The notes beneath the pieces were generated by a model. That model had not been told where the DNA came from, did not search any database, and saw nothing but the letters and a program-made list of their open reading frames with translations. This document shows positions 16,628-26,137 of a stretch of DNA of 64,000 nucleotides, piece by piece. The stretch covers positions 22,626 to 86,625 of the forward strand of contig VXQT01000010.1 in assembly GCA_009838915.1 (NCBI GenBank), given 5' to 3'. A program made the translations under genes and the position numbers. This DNA comes from Chloroflexota bacterium. Its GTDB lineage: Bacteria > Chloroflexota > Dehalococcoidia > Bin125. Each line of letters opens with the position of its first letter. Position 1 is the stretch's first letter.

Positions 16628-17719
16628 CTACTCATCGCGCGGACGCGCCCAGACCGGCCGGTCTACGCCTTCGGGCGGCGCGAATGAGGCGTCTTCATCG
16701 GAGGGCGCTTCCGCGTCGGGGATGTCCGGCGCCCAGTCCTCGTCCGATTCGCGCTCGCCTTCGACATCGTCGGCATCCGGCTCCGCGGGCAGGTCGGCGC
16801 CGAACACGTGACGCGCCTGGGCCTCGCTGATCTCCGGATGCGCGGCGCGCTCGGCTGCGATTCGTTCCTCGACCGTGGGAGCGAAGTCCGCACCATGCGA
16901 GCTGACCGCCGACACTTCCTCGCGGACGTCGCTGGGCAACTCGGCCGCGAACCGCGAACGTTCATCGCGCACGGTGTAGCGGAACAGCTCTTGCTCATCG
17001 GGTTCGAGCAGCCGTCCGTCGCGCATCTCTTCTACGCGCGGTACCAGCTCCATGACGGTGCGGTCGTGCGTTGTCGTGATGATCGTGACGCCCTGTTCAA
17101 CAACCAGGTCATGAAGTAGTCGGAAGATCGAGACGGCGGTCGTTGAGTCGAGTTCGCCGGTAGGTTCGTCGGCGAGGATCAACGCCGGAGAGTTGGCCAG
17201 GGCCCGGGCGATGGCAACGCGCTGTTGTTCGCCGCCCGAGAGTTCGTAGGGACGATGTCGCGCGCGGCCGCCGAGTCCCACCGCCTCCAGCAGTTCCTCG
17301 GCGCGGCGGCGTCGCTCGCGAATGCCGGCCCCGGCGATGCGCAGCGACAGTTCGACGTTCTCGTACGCAGAGAGCAGCGGCAGCAGACCGAACGACTGGA
17401 AGACAAAGCCGACCCGGTGTCGGCGCAGCTGCGTAAGCTGACGCTCCGAGTACTCGGTGATGTTCTCGCCATCGATGGTGACGTGACCGGAGGTGGGTGA
17501 GTCCAGTCCGGCGATGAGGTTGAGCAGCGTCGTCTTGCCGGAGCCGGAGCGGCCAATCAGCGCGACGAACTCTCCTTGCGCGACCTGGAGCGAGACGTCT
17601 CGCACCGCCCAGATGTCCTCGCCGCCGACCACGAACTTGCGGCTGACGCCCTGCACGTCAACCACGAGGTCTCGATCCTGGGCGGCGGCAGGGCCGCCGG
17701 CGGTCTGTGCGGTGGTCAT
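16628..17719 (-). CDS. ABC transporter ATPase, LolD/MacB type, with acidic C-terminal extension
   Basis: The 363-residue protein has an N-terminal ~240-residue ATPase: Walker [11 protein letters not shown] near 56, Q-loop FQSFGLLP, signature LSGGEQQR near 163 and Walker [13 protein letters not shown], the diagnostic sequence of ATPases working with FtsX-type permeases. The remaining ~110 residues are an unusual acidic tail ([18 protein letters not shown], then a Glu/Asp-rich linker) with no known domain. It overlaps the upstream ATPase gene by one base, so the two act together. No permease is adjacent; the two double-FtsX proteins at 56-63.5 kb are plausible partners. Role: ATP-driven mechanotransmission or lipoprotein/exported-molecule handling. 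Confidence 0.9.
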   Translation of the reverse strand: MTTAQTAGGPAAAQDRDLVVDVQGVSRKFVVGGEDIWAVRDVSLQVAQGEFVALIGRSGSGKTTLLNLIAGLDSPTSGHVTIDGENITEYSERQLTQLRRHRVGFVFQSFGLLPLLSAYENVELSLRIAGAGIRERRRRAEELLEAVGLGGRARHRPYELSGGEQQRVAIARALANSPALILADEPTGELDSTTAVSIFRLLHDLVVEQGVTIITTTHDRTVMELVPRVEEMRDGRLLEPDEQELFRYTVRDERSRFAAELPSDVREEVSAVSSHGADFAPTVEERIAAERAAHPEISEAQARHVFGADLPAEPDADDVEGERESDEDWAPDIPDAEAPSDEDASFAPPEGVDRPVWARPRDE

Positions 17720-18663
17720 CAGCGCTCCGCCTCTTCGTCGCCCGCATCGGCCTCGTGCGCCGGCGTGATGATGATCCGCCCTTCGCGCGAGTCCACGTAG
17801 GCGCGACGGCCCAGGGCGACCTGGTCCAGCAGCGGCTTGGGAATCTGCAGTCGTCCGGCGCCGTCTACGACCGCGAACTCTTCATGCACGACTTCGGAGA
17901 TTTCGGTACCGGCTCGCTCGACGCGCCGCACCGTCTCGGTCGCAATCGTGCCGTCGCGGATCGCCACGACGCGATCGACGCGGGCCGCGATGGCGGGGTC
18001 GTGGGTCACGATGATGATCGTCAGCCCGAACTGATTGGAGAGGCTGCGGAAGAGATGGAAAATCTCTTCCGAAGTGTGCGTGTCCAACTCGCCGGTCGGC
18101 TCGTCGGCCAGGAGCAGCGGTGGATCGTTGGACAGCGCCACGCCGATCGAGACGCGCTGCTGCTCTCCGCCGGAGAGCTGATCGGGACGCTGCTTGCGCT
18201 TGTCCATCAGTCCGACCGCCTGGAGCAGCTGCATCGAGCGTTCGCGCGCGTGTTTGCGGGAACGGCCGGCGAGAATCATCGGCACTTCGATGTTTTGTTG
18301 GGCGGAGAGATATGGAATCAGGTTGCGGCCCGTCTGCTGCCAGACGAAGCCGACCTCTTCGCGCCGATAGTCGACCAGCTCCTGCTCCGTTAGGGCGAGC
18401 AGGTCGGCCTGGTTGACGTAGGCCTGACCTGCCGAAGGGATGTCCAGCCCTGCGAGCACGTTGAGCAGCGTGGACTTGCCCGAGCCGGAGGCGCCGACAA
18501 TCGCCAGTACCTCGCCACGACCGACGGTCAGGTCGAGGCCGCGTAGGGCGACGACTTCGAGGTCGGCGATCTTGTAGATCTTGAACAGGTCTCGGCAGAC
18601 CACATGCTGGTCGGACTGCATTTCATCCGGGCGCATCGGCGGTCGCGCTGCGCTAGTCGTCAT
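17719..18663 (-). CDS. ABC transporter ATPase, LolD/MacB type, with AbrB-like C-terminal segment
   Basis: The 314-residue ATPase has Walker A VGASGSGKST near 56, Q-loop WQQTGRNLIP, signature LSGGEQQR and Walker [13 protein letters not shown], placing it in the same FtsX-partner branch as its neighbour. After residue ~255 follows a segment reading FAVVDGAGRLQIPKPLL then GRRAYVDSREGRIIITP, very like the swapped-hairpin AbrB/SpoVT fold (DxxGRxxIPxxLR, RIxIxP). In AbrB that fold binds DNA; here it more likely makes a dimerisation or regulatory platform. The stop overlaps the start of the second ATPase, suggesting a heterodimer of ATPases serving a heterodimer of permeases. Confidence 0.9.
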   Translation of the reverse strand: MTTSAARPPMRPDEMQSDQHVVCRDLFKIYKIADLEVVALRGLDLTVGRGEVLAIVGASGSGKSTLLNVLAGLDIPSAGQAYVNQADLLALTEQELVDYRREEVGFVWQQTGRNLIPYLSAQQNIEVPMILAGRSRKHARERSMQLLQAVGLMDKRKQRPDQLSGGEQQRVSIGVALSNDPPLLLADEPTGELDTHTSEEIFHLFRSLSNQFGLTIIIVTHDPAIAARVDRVVAIRDGTIATETVRRVERAGTEISEVVHEEFAVVDGAGRLQIPKPLLDQVALGRRAYVDSREGRIIITPAHEADAGDEEAER

Positions 18664-18742
18664 TGTTCATCCCAGGATTGGCAAGCACTCGGGCACACAA
18701 CAGGTGCAGGATACCCCGAGTTCCCCTGAAGGGTGGCAGAGC

Positions 18743-19315
18743 CTAAACCGGGCCGATGCACCTGGAGATGTTCTCGAAGAACTCGGTCGGTGAGCATCGG
18801 TCGAACCACTGCCCGGTATGCAGCGTGTACTCGTGGAAGATCTTGAGGGCGGCGAGGAACAGCAGCCAGCGGGCGGCCTCGGCCCCGCGCAGCGGCGCGG
18901 GCGTTCCGTCTTCCTGCGCTGCCCAGCCGGGGCGCAGGCGAGCGGGCCAATGCGGTCGAGCGGCGACGAACAGGAACCAGAACTCAAACACATGCGGGAA
19001 GTAGATCAGGATGTCACGCCCGGCGCCCGCAGTGAAGGCAATGAACCCGATCAGCCGCCAGCCGAACAATCCCAGGGCGATACGCCGCTCCCAACCCGTC
19101 CAGCGCAGGCTGACCAGGAAGAAGAGCCAGATGTAGACCTGATCAACCCACTTGTCCCACTCCTGATAGTTGGGCAGGCCGCCCAGGTCGATCGCCTGGC
19201 GGATGAAGAGGTCGGAGAGATCGGTGAAGACCGCGATCAGTCCGCCGACAAAGGCCCAGCGCAACACCGGGAGCGATCCTGCGATGCGGATCAGTGCGAT
19301 GACCAGCGCTTCCAT
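18743..19315 (-). CDS. Integral membrane protein of unknown function
   Basis: The 190-residue protein has four to five hydrophobic helices (LPVLRWAFVGGLIAVFTDL, VYIWLFFLVSLRW, LGLFGWRLIGFIAF, FEFWFLFVAARP, ARWLLFLAALKIF). The segment LPNYQEWDKWVDQVY between helices 1 and 2 and the final HEYTLHTGQWFDRCSPTEFF are well-conserved-looking soluble patches. It lies 30 bases downstream of phoU on the same strand, so it may be read through from the phosphate operon. I do not recognise the family. Confidence 0.75.
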   Translation of the reverse strand: MEALVIALIRIAGSLPVLRWAFVGGLIAVFTDLSDLFIRQAIDLGGLPNYQEWDKWVDQVYIWLFFLVSLRWTGWERRIALGLFGWRLIGFIAFTAGAGRDILIYFPHVFEFWFLFVAARPHWPARLRPGWAAQEDGTPAPLRGAEAARWLLFLAALKIFHEYTLHTGQWFDRCSPTEFFENISRCIGPV

Positions 19316-19345
19316 GAGTGGAGGGTAGGGGGAGCGGAAGGGAGA

Positions 19346-20035
19346 TTAGTCGCTGCCGTCGTCGAGGCCGTGCTGACGCTCGAACCGACCGGTGACCAGG
19401 AAGACGGTTCGCTCGCAGATGTTGAGCGCGCGGTCACCCATCCGCTCGAGGTTGTGAGAGGTCCAGATCACGTGCGTGATCGCGTCGGACTCCTCGGGAT
19501 TGCCCTCGGCTCCGGCAAGGCGTTCAATCAGGCGCTCATGGATGTCGCCGTAGAGCTCGTCCACATCGTCGTCTCGCTCGACCGTGAGACGCGCGAGGTG
19601 CTGATCGCGCTCAAGGAACGAACGCGTGGCCGATTGCAGCATCTCGCGGACCAGGTCTGCCATGCGCCACAGATCCGGCTCGGTCGCGGCCACCGGATTG
19701 TCCTCGAGGAACAGGGCGATGCGGGCGATGCCCTCGGCGTGTCCGGCGATGCGCTCGAGGTTGAGTGTGATCGGGACGATCGACATCAACTCGCGCAAGT
19801 CGCCGGCGACCGGCTGCTGCAGCGCGATGATGCTGGTCACCGCTTCCTCGATGGCATAGCGCACCTGTTTGGCTTCTTCGTCGGCTTCGCAGACGCGGCG
19901 GGCGAGGACCAAGTCGCGGCGCAGCAGGGCCTGCATCGAGTCGACGATGGAGCGATCCGCGCGGGCATGCTGGAGGCGCAGCCGGTCGAGGATGTCGGCG
20001 CGATCAGCGGAATACGTCAGCCGAACGGTTGACAC
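19346..20035 (-). CDS. phoU: Phosphate signalling protein PhoU
   Basis: The 229-residue protein is made of two PhoU three-helix repeats. Both repeats show the E-x2-D/R metal-binding helices: NLERIAGHAEGIARIAL in repeat one and HNLERMGDRALNICERTVF in repeat two. PhoU sits at the membrane, contacts PstB and the PAS domain of PhoR, and holds the kinase off when phosphate is plentiful. It is the last gene of the pst cluster, 60 bases after pstB. Length is normal for the family. The start is the ATG/ATG-like M at 20035 (MSTVRLTYS). Confidence 0.95.
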   Translation of the reverse strand: MSTVRLTYSADRADILDRLRLQHARADRSIVDSMQALLRRDLVLARRVCEADEEAKQVRYAIEEAVTSIIALQQPVAGDLRELMSIVPITLNLERIAGHAEGIARIALFLEDNPVAATEPDLWRMADLVREMLQSATRSFLERDQHLARLTVERDDDVDELYGDIHERLIERLAGAEGNPEESDAITHVIWTSHNLERMGDRALNICERTVFLVTGRFERQHGLDDGSD

Positions 20036-20095
20036 ACTCCCCCTCGTCTCCGGCGGATCTTGTGATTGCGCGCAGCGGGACCGCCTGAAATCAGG

Positions 20096-21046
20096 CTAGC
20101 CGTACCTGCCGGTAATGTAGTCTTCCGTGCGCTGATCGAGCGGATTCGTGAAGATTTCCTGGGTCGGTCCAAACTCGACCAGGCGGCCGACACGCTCCTC
20201 GCCGGCGAGCAGGAACGCGGTGTAGTCGGAGACGCGGCCGGCCTGCTGCATGTTGTGGGTGACCACGACAATCGTGTAGTGCTCGGCCAGTTCCCGCATG
20301 AGATCTTCGATCTTCAGTGTGGCGACCGGATCGAGCGCCGAGGCGGGTTCGTCCATCAGGATGATCTCGGGCTGGACGGCGATTGCGCGGGCAATGCAGA
20401 GCCGCTGCTGCTGGCCGCCGGAGAGAGCGAGACCCGACTTGTCCAGCTCGTCCTTGACCTCGTCCCAGAGCGCCGCCCGGCGCAGCGAGTCTTCAACCAG
20501 GCGATCCATGTCGCCCGAGTAGCCGTTGATCCGCGCGCCGAAGGCGACGTTCTCGTAGATCGACTTGGGAAACGGATTCGGCTTCTGGAAGACCATGCCG
20601 ATTCGCCGACGCACGTCGACGGCGTCGACGGTCGGGTCGAGCAGGTTGCGGCCTTCAAATTCGATCTCACCCGCGATTCGGGCGCCGGGGATCAGGTCAT
20701 TCATCCGGTTGCAGCAACGCAGCAGCGTCGATTTGCCGCAGCCCGAGGGTCCGATCAACGCCGTGACCCGGTTGCGTGGGATGGGCATCGTCATTCGGTC
20801 GATGGCCTGGAACGATCCGTAGAACGCGGACACGCCGCGCAGCTTCAGCGCCATGTCGACTTCTTCAGTGAAGTCGTGTCGTACTGCCTCGAGGTTTGGA
20901 TCGAGGTGCACGCCGGCACTTGCCGCGTCGTCTTGCTTCATCGTTGGCGGCGGCGGGGGCGCCGCGCGCTCGGAGCCGATAGCGTCCGGCGCCTCGGTCG
21001 CCGGCGGTGCGCTCGAACGCATCAGGCCAAAGAAGTTGCGTGACAT
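20096..21046 (-). CDS. pstB: Phosphate ABC transporter ATP-binding protein PstB
   Basis: The ATPase energises high-affinity phosphate import. Walker [13 protein letters not shown], the PstB-specific [15 protein letters not shown], signature [14 protein letters not shown], Walker [13 protein letters not shown] and the PstB ending [10 protein letters not shown] are all present. At 316 residues it is about 60 longer than usual because of an N-terminal Pro/Ala-rich extension before [12 protein letters not shown]; an internal start such as the ATG near MALKLRG (about 20853) would give the standard length, and either start is possible. It lies 30 bases after pstA in the pst operon. Confidence 0.95.
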   Translation of the reverse strand: MSRNFFGLMRSSAPPATEAPDAIGSERAAPPPPPTMKQDDAASAGVHLDPNLEAVRHDFTEEVDMALKLRGVSAFYGSFQAIDRMTMPIPRNRVTALIGPSGCGKSTLLRCCNRMNDLIPGARIAGEIEFEGRNLLDPTVDAVDVRRRIGMVFQKPNPFPKSIYENVAFGARINGYSGDMDRLVEDSLRRAALWDEVKDELDKSGLALSGGQQQRLCIARAIAVQPEIILMDEPASALDPVATLKIEDLMRELAEHYTIVVVTHNMQQAGRVSDYTAFLLAGEERVGRLVEFGPTQEIFTNPLDQRTEDYITGRYG

Positions 21047-21076
21047 GTGCGGCTTCCTTTGCCAGCCTCAGTGTAT

Positions 21077-22453
21077 CTACCAGTCGGTCCGGGTCCGCTG
21101 TCGCATGATGATTGCCGTGGCGTTCATCACGAGCAGCACGAGCATTAGCACGATGATGCCGGAGGCCGCAATCTCGTGAAATCCCGACTGCGGTTTCTGC
21201 ACCCAGTTGAAGATCTGGATCGGCATCACGGTGAAGTCGTCCGTGGGCGAGTCGGCCAGGAAGGCAATGAACGTGAGCGCGCCAATCGCAATCAGGGGCG
21301 CGGTCTCGCCAATCGCTCGCGACATTGCCAGGATGTTGCCGGTCAGCATCCCGCCGAATGCGTAGGGCAGCACGTGAAAGCGGATCACCTGCCAGCGCGT
21401 CGCGCCGACGGCGTAGGCGGCCTCGCGCATTGAGGGCGGCACGGTGCGCAGCGCCTCCTGCGCCGAAACGACGATGATCGGCATCACCAGCAGCGCCATC
21501 GTGCAGGCGCCGGCCAGCACCGAGCGTTCAAATTCGAGCACGCGCACAAAGACCTGCAGGCCGAGCAGGCCGTAGATGATCGAGGGCACTCCGGCGAGGT
21601 TGGAGATGTTGACCTGGATCATCCGCGAGAACCAGTTGCGCCGCGCGTACTCCTCGAGGTAAATGGCCGCACCGACGCCGAGTGGGAATGCCACGGCGGC
21701 GGTGATCACCATCATGTAGAGCGTCCCGGTGATCGCCGAGAACAGCCCGGCCTGGGCCGGCACGCGGGATGGATACGAGGAGAGGAACAGGGGGTCGAGG
21801 AAGAGATAGACAACCCAGGCGACGACGGCGACAGCCGGTAGCAGGAGCGACGGACGGCGCAGGCGGTGTGACCATAGCCATCCGGCCGCGAGGATGCCGA
21901 GCGGCAGGATCAGGCCGGCGGTGATCAAACGGACGAACTGGAAACCACTCGCCTCGCCGAAGAGCTGGAAGATGGTGCCGGAGGCGTCATCCACACCGAT
22001 CGCCTTCGCGTACTCGATGTAGTAGGCCGACTCGAAGCGCACGTAGAGGATGTGCACGAAGATCGCCACGGGCAACGTCGTGAGGACCCCGATGGAACGT
22101 TCGATCCAGCGGGAGCGCGCGAATTGATCGGACAACACGCTGCGGACGACGCGCAGGCCGAAGAAGGGCAGGAGGATCGCAACCGGCAACGCCCAGCTCA
22201 ACCAGATCATGCCGTCGGGCATGGGTAGATCAATCAGCGTGCCGCCCCGCACCTCCTGGGAAGTCGCTGAGCCATCGGTGAACAGGCGTGCAGCGCCGTC
22301 GACCGCGATCTCGACGATCAGCGCCCCCAGCATCAGCATCGACACGGTGATCGCGAGCAGTGCCACGACCATGAAGCCGACCGAGAATCCACGCCGGATG
22401 CGGATGCGCGGCGCAAAGGCGGTCAGCTGGGCGGACGGCATCGCGGCGCTCAT
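21077..22453 (-). CDS. pstA: Phosphate ABC transporter permease PstA (enlarged)
   Basis: The second membrane subunit of the phosphate importer. The last ~260 residues are a standard PstA core (ITGTLYMMVITAAVAFPLGVG, the EAA loop AAYAVGATRWQVIRFHVLP, SRAIGETAPLI). The start is the ATG at 22453, overlapping the pstC stop by ATGA. At 458 residues the protein is about 160 longer than typical PstA: the extra sequence between the first helix and the core contains three or four additional hydrophobic stretches and a periplasmic loop (VRFESAYYIEYAKAIGVDDA). This long form is known in some lineages. It works with PstC as a heterodimer in the cytoplasmic membrane. Confidence 0.94.
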   Translation of the reverse strand: MSAAMPSAQLTAFAPRIRIRRGFSVGFMVVALLAITVSMLMLGALIVEIAVDGAARLFTDGSATSQEVRGGTLIDLPMPDGMIWLSWALPVAILLPFFGLRVVRSVLSDQFARSRWIERSIGVLTTLPVAIFVHILYVRFESAYYIEYAKAIGVDDASGTIFQLFGEASGFQFVRLITAGLILPLGILAAGWLWSHRLRRPSLLLPAVAVVAWVVYLFLDPLFLSSYPSRVPAQAGLFSAITGTLYMMVITAAVAFPLGVGAAIYLEEYARRNWFSRMIQVNISNLAGVPSIIYGLLGLQVFVRVLEFERSVLAGACTMALLVMPIIVVSAQEALRTVPPSMREAAYAVGATRWQVIRFHVLPYAFGGMLTGNILAMSRAIGETAPLIAIGALTFIAFLADSPTDDFTVMPIQIFNWVQKPQSGFHEIAASGIIVLMLVLLVMNATAIIMRQRTRTDW

Positions 22454-23439
22454 TCGTATTCCTCGCGGAATCGTTGGGAGACCCACTGCGCGACGATGTT
22501 CATCCCCAGAGTGAGCACGAACAGCGTCATCGCGACAGCGAAGAGCACCTTGAACTCAATCGAGGTCGTGGGCGTGTCGCCCAGCGAGAGCTGGACGATC
22601 ATTGCGGTCATGGTTTGCACCGCTTCGAGCGGGTCGACGCCGAACTGCGGATTGCCACCGCCGGCGATGGTCACGGCCATGGTCTCGCCGACGGCGCGGG
22701 AGAAGGCGAGGATGATCGAGGCCACGACGCCGGAGAACGCGGCCGGCAGCACCACGCGAAGTGAGACCTCCATGCGGGTCGAACCGAGCGCGTACGCGCC
22801 CTCGCGCAGCGAACGCGGCACGGCGCGCATCGCGTCCTCGGAGAGTGAGGCGATGATCGGCACAATCATGAGTCCCACGACGATGCCGGCAGAGAGCGCG
22901 TTGTAGATGCCCACGTCCTGGCCGAAGATGTTCCGGATCACGGGCGAGATCGAAAGCAGCGCGAAGTAGCCAAAGACGACCGTGGGCACGCCGGCCAGCA
23001 CCTCGAGGATCGGCTTCACGGCCGCGCGTACTCGCGGGGGCGCGTACTCGCTGAGGAAGACGGCGGCCATCAGGCCCAGGGGAATCGCGACGGCGAGGCC
23101 GATCAACGCGATCATGCCCGTGCCCCAGACCAGCGCCCAGACGCCGAACTGCTTCTCGGCGAAGAGCGCCGACCACTTGGTCGAGCCGAAGAAGTCGATC
23201 AGCGGGACTTGGCGAAAGAACTCCACGGTCTCGAAGATCAGGACCAGCACGATCCCGATCGTGACGAAGGCGGAGAGCGTCGCGGTGACGAACAGTGCGC
23301 CGTGTACCAGGCGGCCGACGGGCGTCTCTCGTCCGCTGCCGGGCCGCGAGGGCTGCAATCGGTCGCGCCAGAGTTCGGCCAGCAGCGAGCGGACGGTGTC
23401 TCGCTCCGGGCCGTCCATTCGGGGCGCTTGTGCTGCCAT
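22450..23439 (-). CDS. pstC: Phosphate ABC transporter permease PstC
   Basis: The 329-residue membrane protein has about six helices. It shows the PstC landmarks FFRQVPLIDFFGSTKWSALF, VWALVWGTGMIALIGLAVAIPLG, the EAA loop GAYALGSTRMEVSLRVVLP and SRAVGETMAVTIAGG. It forms the translocation channel with PstA, to which it is coupled by a four-base overlap. The gap to pstS upstream is 127 bases, large enough for an internal processing or attenuation site; a short AGGCG/CGCCT hairpin lies at 23506-23521. Confidence 0.95.
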   Translation of the reverse strand: MAAQAPRMDGPERDTVRSLLAELWRDRLQPSRPGSGRETPVGRLVHGALFVTATLSAFVTIGIVLVLIFETVEFFRQVPLIDFFGSTKWSALFAEKQFGVWALVWGTGMIALIGLAVAIPLGLMAAVFLSEYAPPRVRAAVKPILEVLAGVPTVVFGYFALLSISPVIRNIFGQDVGIYNALSAGIVVGLMIVPIIASLSEDAMRAVPRSLREGAYALGSTRMEVSLRVVLPAAFSGVVASIILAFSRAVGETMAVTIAGGGNPQFGVDPLEAVQTMTAMIVQLSLGDTPTTSIEFKVLFAVAMTLFVLTLGMNIVAQWVSQRFREEYE

Positions 23440-23566
23440 GCCAGGCCTCTCCCGGCTCGCTCAGTGGGGCAGTGCCGGCCAAGTCGAACGCGTCGTACGC
23501 AAGTTAGGCGCTGAGCCGCCTACGCCTGTTAACAATTGGTAAGTGGCTGAGCGCGTGTTGCCGGTG

Positions 23567-24727
23567 TCATTTGCTCCCCGCACTGAACGTCTCTGCGAGG
23601 CTCTCACCCTCGCCCGCCTCGGCCATGGCCGAACCCGTCACGCCACTCCGCACCCGCTCGAGCACTGCGGCGTAGATCTCTTCGGGCAGTTGCACGTAGC
23701 CAACCTCGGGTGTGTCCACGAGCCAGGCGCCGTCGGTCAGGTAGAACTCGACGAACGCCGCCACTTCCTCACGTTCCAGAGAGGCGAGCGACACGTAGAC
23801 AAGCAACGGCCGCGAGAGCGGGTTGTAGGTGCCGTCGTTGATCGTCTCATTCGACGGCGTGATCGCCCGGCCGCCGTCGTTGACGACCGGGACGGCCTTG
23901 AGCGCGTCCGCGTTGTTCGAGTAGTAGCTGAAGCCGAAGTAGCCGATCCCGCCGCGGTCGGACGAGACGCCCTGGACCAGCACGTTGTCGTCCTCGGAGA
24001 ACGTCGTGTTGTCCGAGCGGTGGACCCCGCTGTCGCCGTTGATCGCCTCGGTGAAGTAGTCGAACGTGCCGCTGTCGGCGCCGGGGGCATAGAGCGCGAT
24101 CTCGATGTCGGGGAAGCCGTCACGGACGTCCGCCCAGGTGACGGCGTAGTCGTCCGGGCGGAAGATGTGGTTGATTTCATCCACGGTGAGGTGATCGACC
24201 CAGTCGTTGTCGGGGTTGACGACGACGGTCAGACCGTCGAAGGCAACCGGGACTTCGACGAAGTCGATACCCGATTCGGCGCAGAGCTCGACCTCGGAGT
24301 CCTTGATCGGACGAGAGGCGTTGGAGATGTCCGTCTCGCCTGCGCAAAAGCGCTTGAAGCCGCCGCCAGTGCCGGAAACGCCAACGGTCACCCGCACGCT
24401 CCGGTCGGTCAGGATGCCGAACTCCTCCGCTATCGCCTCGGTGATGGGGAAGACCGTCGAAGAACCGTCGACCTGGATCTCCCCGGTCGGCGTGTTGAGT
24501 TGCTGAGGCACAGAGGACGACTGCTCAGCCTGACTGGATTCCCGGTCCTGCGGAACGGTCGATTGGCTAGCCGCGCTCACGCTCTGCTGCTCGTCTACAG
24601 GGGGTTGCTCGTCGGCGCGAAGCGAGACCCAGACAGCGACAGCCAGCAGGCCTGCCAGCACGAGCGGCAGGCCCCATGCGGTTACTCGCTTGTAGACAGC
24701 CTTCACCGGATCCTGTGTCCTTCCCAC
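23567..24727 (-). CDS. pstS: Phosphate-binding protein PstS
   Basis: The 386-residue extracytoplasmic phosphate receptor feeds PstCAB. An uncleaved N-terminal anchor ([19 protein letters not shown]) is followed by a ~50-residue Ser/Gln/Glu-rich linker, so the protein appears membrane-tethered and not a lipoprotein (no lipobox cysteine). The phosphate site is complete: [30 protein letters not shown] and DSGTFDYF. It is the first structural gene of the pst operon, preceded by a Pho-box-like repeat, so expression should rise when phosphate is scarce. Confidence 0.95.
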   Translation of the reverse strand: MGRTQDPVKAVYKRVTAWGLPLVLAGLLAVAVWVSLRADEQPPVDEQQSVSAASQSTVPQDRESSQAEQSSSVPQQLNTPTGEIQVDGSSTVFPITEAIAEEFGILTDRSVRVTVGVSGTGGGFKRFCAGETDISNASRPIKDSEVELCAESGIDFVEVPVAFDGLTVVVNPDNDWVDHLTVDEINHIFRPDDYAVTWADVRDGFPDIEIALYAPGADSGTFDYFTEAINGDSGVHRSDNTTFSEDDNVLVQGVSSDRGGIGYFGFSYYSNNADALKAVPVVNDGGRAITPSNETINDGTYNPLSRPLLVYVSLASLEREEVAAFVEFYLTDGAWLVDTPEVGYVQLPEEIYAAVLERVRSGVTGSAMAEAGEGESLAETFSAGSK

Positions 24728-24757
24728 CGCCCAGCTTTGGGGAGTGAGCCCGGCGTG

Positions 24758-24798
24758 CGTTAACGATGCGGCTAACGGTTCGTTAACGACCGGTTATG
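24758..24798. promoter_or_regulatory. Pho-box-like direct repeats upstream of pstS
   Basis: Four related hexamers, GTTAAC (24759), GCTAAC (24771), GTTAAC (24782) and a weaker GGTTAT (24792), recur at 11-12-base intervals, the helical spacing of PhoB/PhoP binding sites. The cluster ends about 32 bases upstream of the pstS start, and the cognate PhoR/PhoP pair is encoded just upstream. Confidence 0.7.
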
Positions 24799-24866
24799 GA
24801 CTGCCTGTTGCCGTCAGGCATGTTCGAATGGCCCCAGGGCAGCAGAACGATCGATCTGAACATGTC

Positions 24867-26135
24867 CTAGCTCTGTTGCGCGAGCGGCACGCTGAAGCCG
24901 AACGTCGATCCCTCTCCCGGTGCGCTCTGCAGCGACACGGCCCCGCCGTGTACCTCCGCGATATGCCGGACCACGGCGAGCCCAAGTCCGGTGCCGCCGC
25001 CCGACTGGCGAGCGCGATCGATCCGGTAGAAGCGCTGGAAGATGCGCGACTGTTCGGCGGGTTCGATCCCAATCCCGGTGTCGCGCACGCGGATCCAGAC
25101 CATCGGCGCCGGATCGGCCTCGTCGCCCGGTTCCGTCAGCACCTCGACCGCGCCGCCGGCATCAGTGAACTTGACCGCGTTGTGCAGCAGGTTCAGGAGG
25201 GCGCGCTCGACCAACTCGGGATCGGCCATCAGCATCGTCTCGGCCCCGCTCTTGAGCCCGGCGTAGCTCAGCGACAGCCCTTCGCGTTCGGCCTGGGGTC
25301 GAATGCTCTCGACCGCGCCCGCCAGCAGCGACTCCATGCCGACGACGACCATCTCCGGCTCGGTCAGGCCGGACTCCAGGCGCGCCAGGGCGAGCATCTC
25401 CTCGACGAGTTGTCCCATCCTCGCCGCCTCGTTCTGGATGATCTCCCGAAAGCGATGCGAATCCTCGGGCGTGCGGGCAACTTCCAGCGTCTCGGCGGCG
25501 GCAGAGATCGAGGCGAGCGGCGTACGCAGCTCATGCGATGCGTTGATAAAGAAATCGCGGCGGGCCACCTCGGCCTCGTACAGGTCGGAGAGGTCGTGCA
25601 TGGCCAGCACCACCGACCAAGGACCCGCTCCGGCAACGTCGGCGAGCGGCGCAACGACCGTCCGAAAGCGTCGTTCCGCCCGCAACACGACCAGCACCGC
25701 CGGAGTTCCTTCTTCGATGGCAAGCCGGACCGCTCCATAGAGGTCGGGATCTTCCACCGCTTCCAGCAATGGCGCCCCGAGGGGCTCGCGATCACCGGAG
25801 CGCAGCGTCAGTTCCGCCGCCGGATTCAGATACTGGATGCGCGCATCGCGGTCGACCGCAATCACCATGTCGCCGGTCGATGCCAGCGCACGGGTGAGTT
25901 GGCCTCGTTCCGCCGTGCGCTCCGTCAGGGTCTCTCCGAGTTCCTCGATGGTCAGCAGCTGCCCGGCGCACTGTTCGCGTAGTTCGACCAGTCCGCGCCG
26001 AGCCAGGTAGAAGCTGAACGCGCACAAGGCCGCGCCAACGGCAAGCGCAAGCGCGCCGCCGCCTACGGACACGTCGGCCGCGAAGAGTCCGACTCCGAGG
26101 AGTAGTGCGATGACACCGAGTCCGACGGTACGCAC
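24867..26135 (-). CDS. phoR: Phosphate-sensing histidine kinase PhoR
   Basis: The 422-residue sensor kinase has two short membrane helices in residues 5-45 with almost no extracytoplasmic loop, as in PhoR. A PAS domain follows (~80-190, ALASTGDMVIAVDRDARI), then HisKA with phosphoacceptor His201 (INASHELRTPL), and the ATPase domain with N box LLNLLHNAVKFT, G1 VRDTGIGIE and G2 GGTGLGLAVVRHI. It senses phosphate status through the Pst/PhoU complex and phosphorylates the regulator encoded two bases upstream. Confidence 0.93.
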   Translation of the reverse strand: MRTVGLGVIALLLGVGLFAADVSVGGGALALAVGAALCAFSFYLARRGLVELREQCAGQLLTIEELGETLTERTAERGQLTRALASTGDMVIAVDRDARIQYLNPAAELTLRSGDREPLGAPLLEAVEDPDLYGAVRLAIEEGTPAVLVVLRAERRFRTVVAPLADVAGAGPWSVVLAMHDLSDLYEAEVARRDFFINASHELRTPLASISAAAETLEVARTPEDSHRFREIIQNEAARMGQLVEEMLALARLESGLTEPEMVVVGMESLLAGAVESIRPQAEREGLSLSYAGLKSGAETMLMADPELVERALLNLLHNAVKFTDAGGAVEVLTEPGDEADPAPMVWIRVRDTGIGIEPAEQSRIFQRFYRIDRARQSGGGTGLGLAVVRHIAEVHGGAVSLQSAPGEGSTFGFSVPLAQQS

Positions 26136-26137
26136 GC

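Noticed and set aside
23506..23541. Hairpin AGGCG/CGCCT and a GTTAAC-like site between pstS and pstC
   Set aside because: The stem is only five pairs and the TTAAC match is single; I could not tell a real attenuator or second Pho box from chance.
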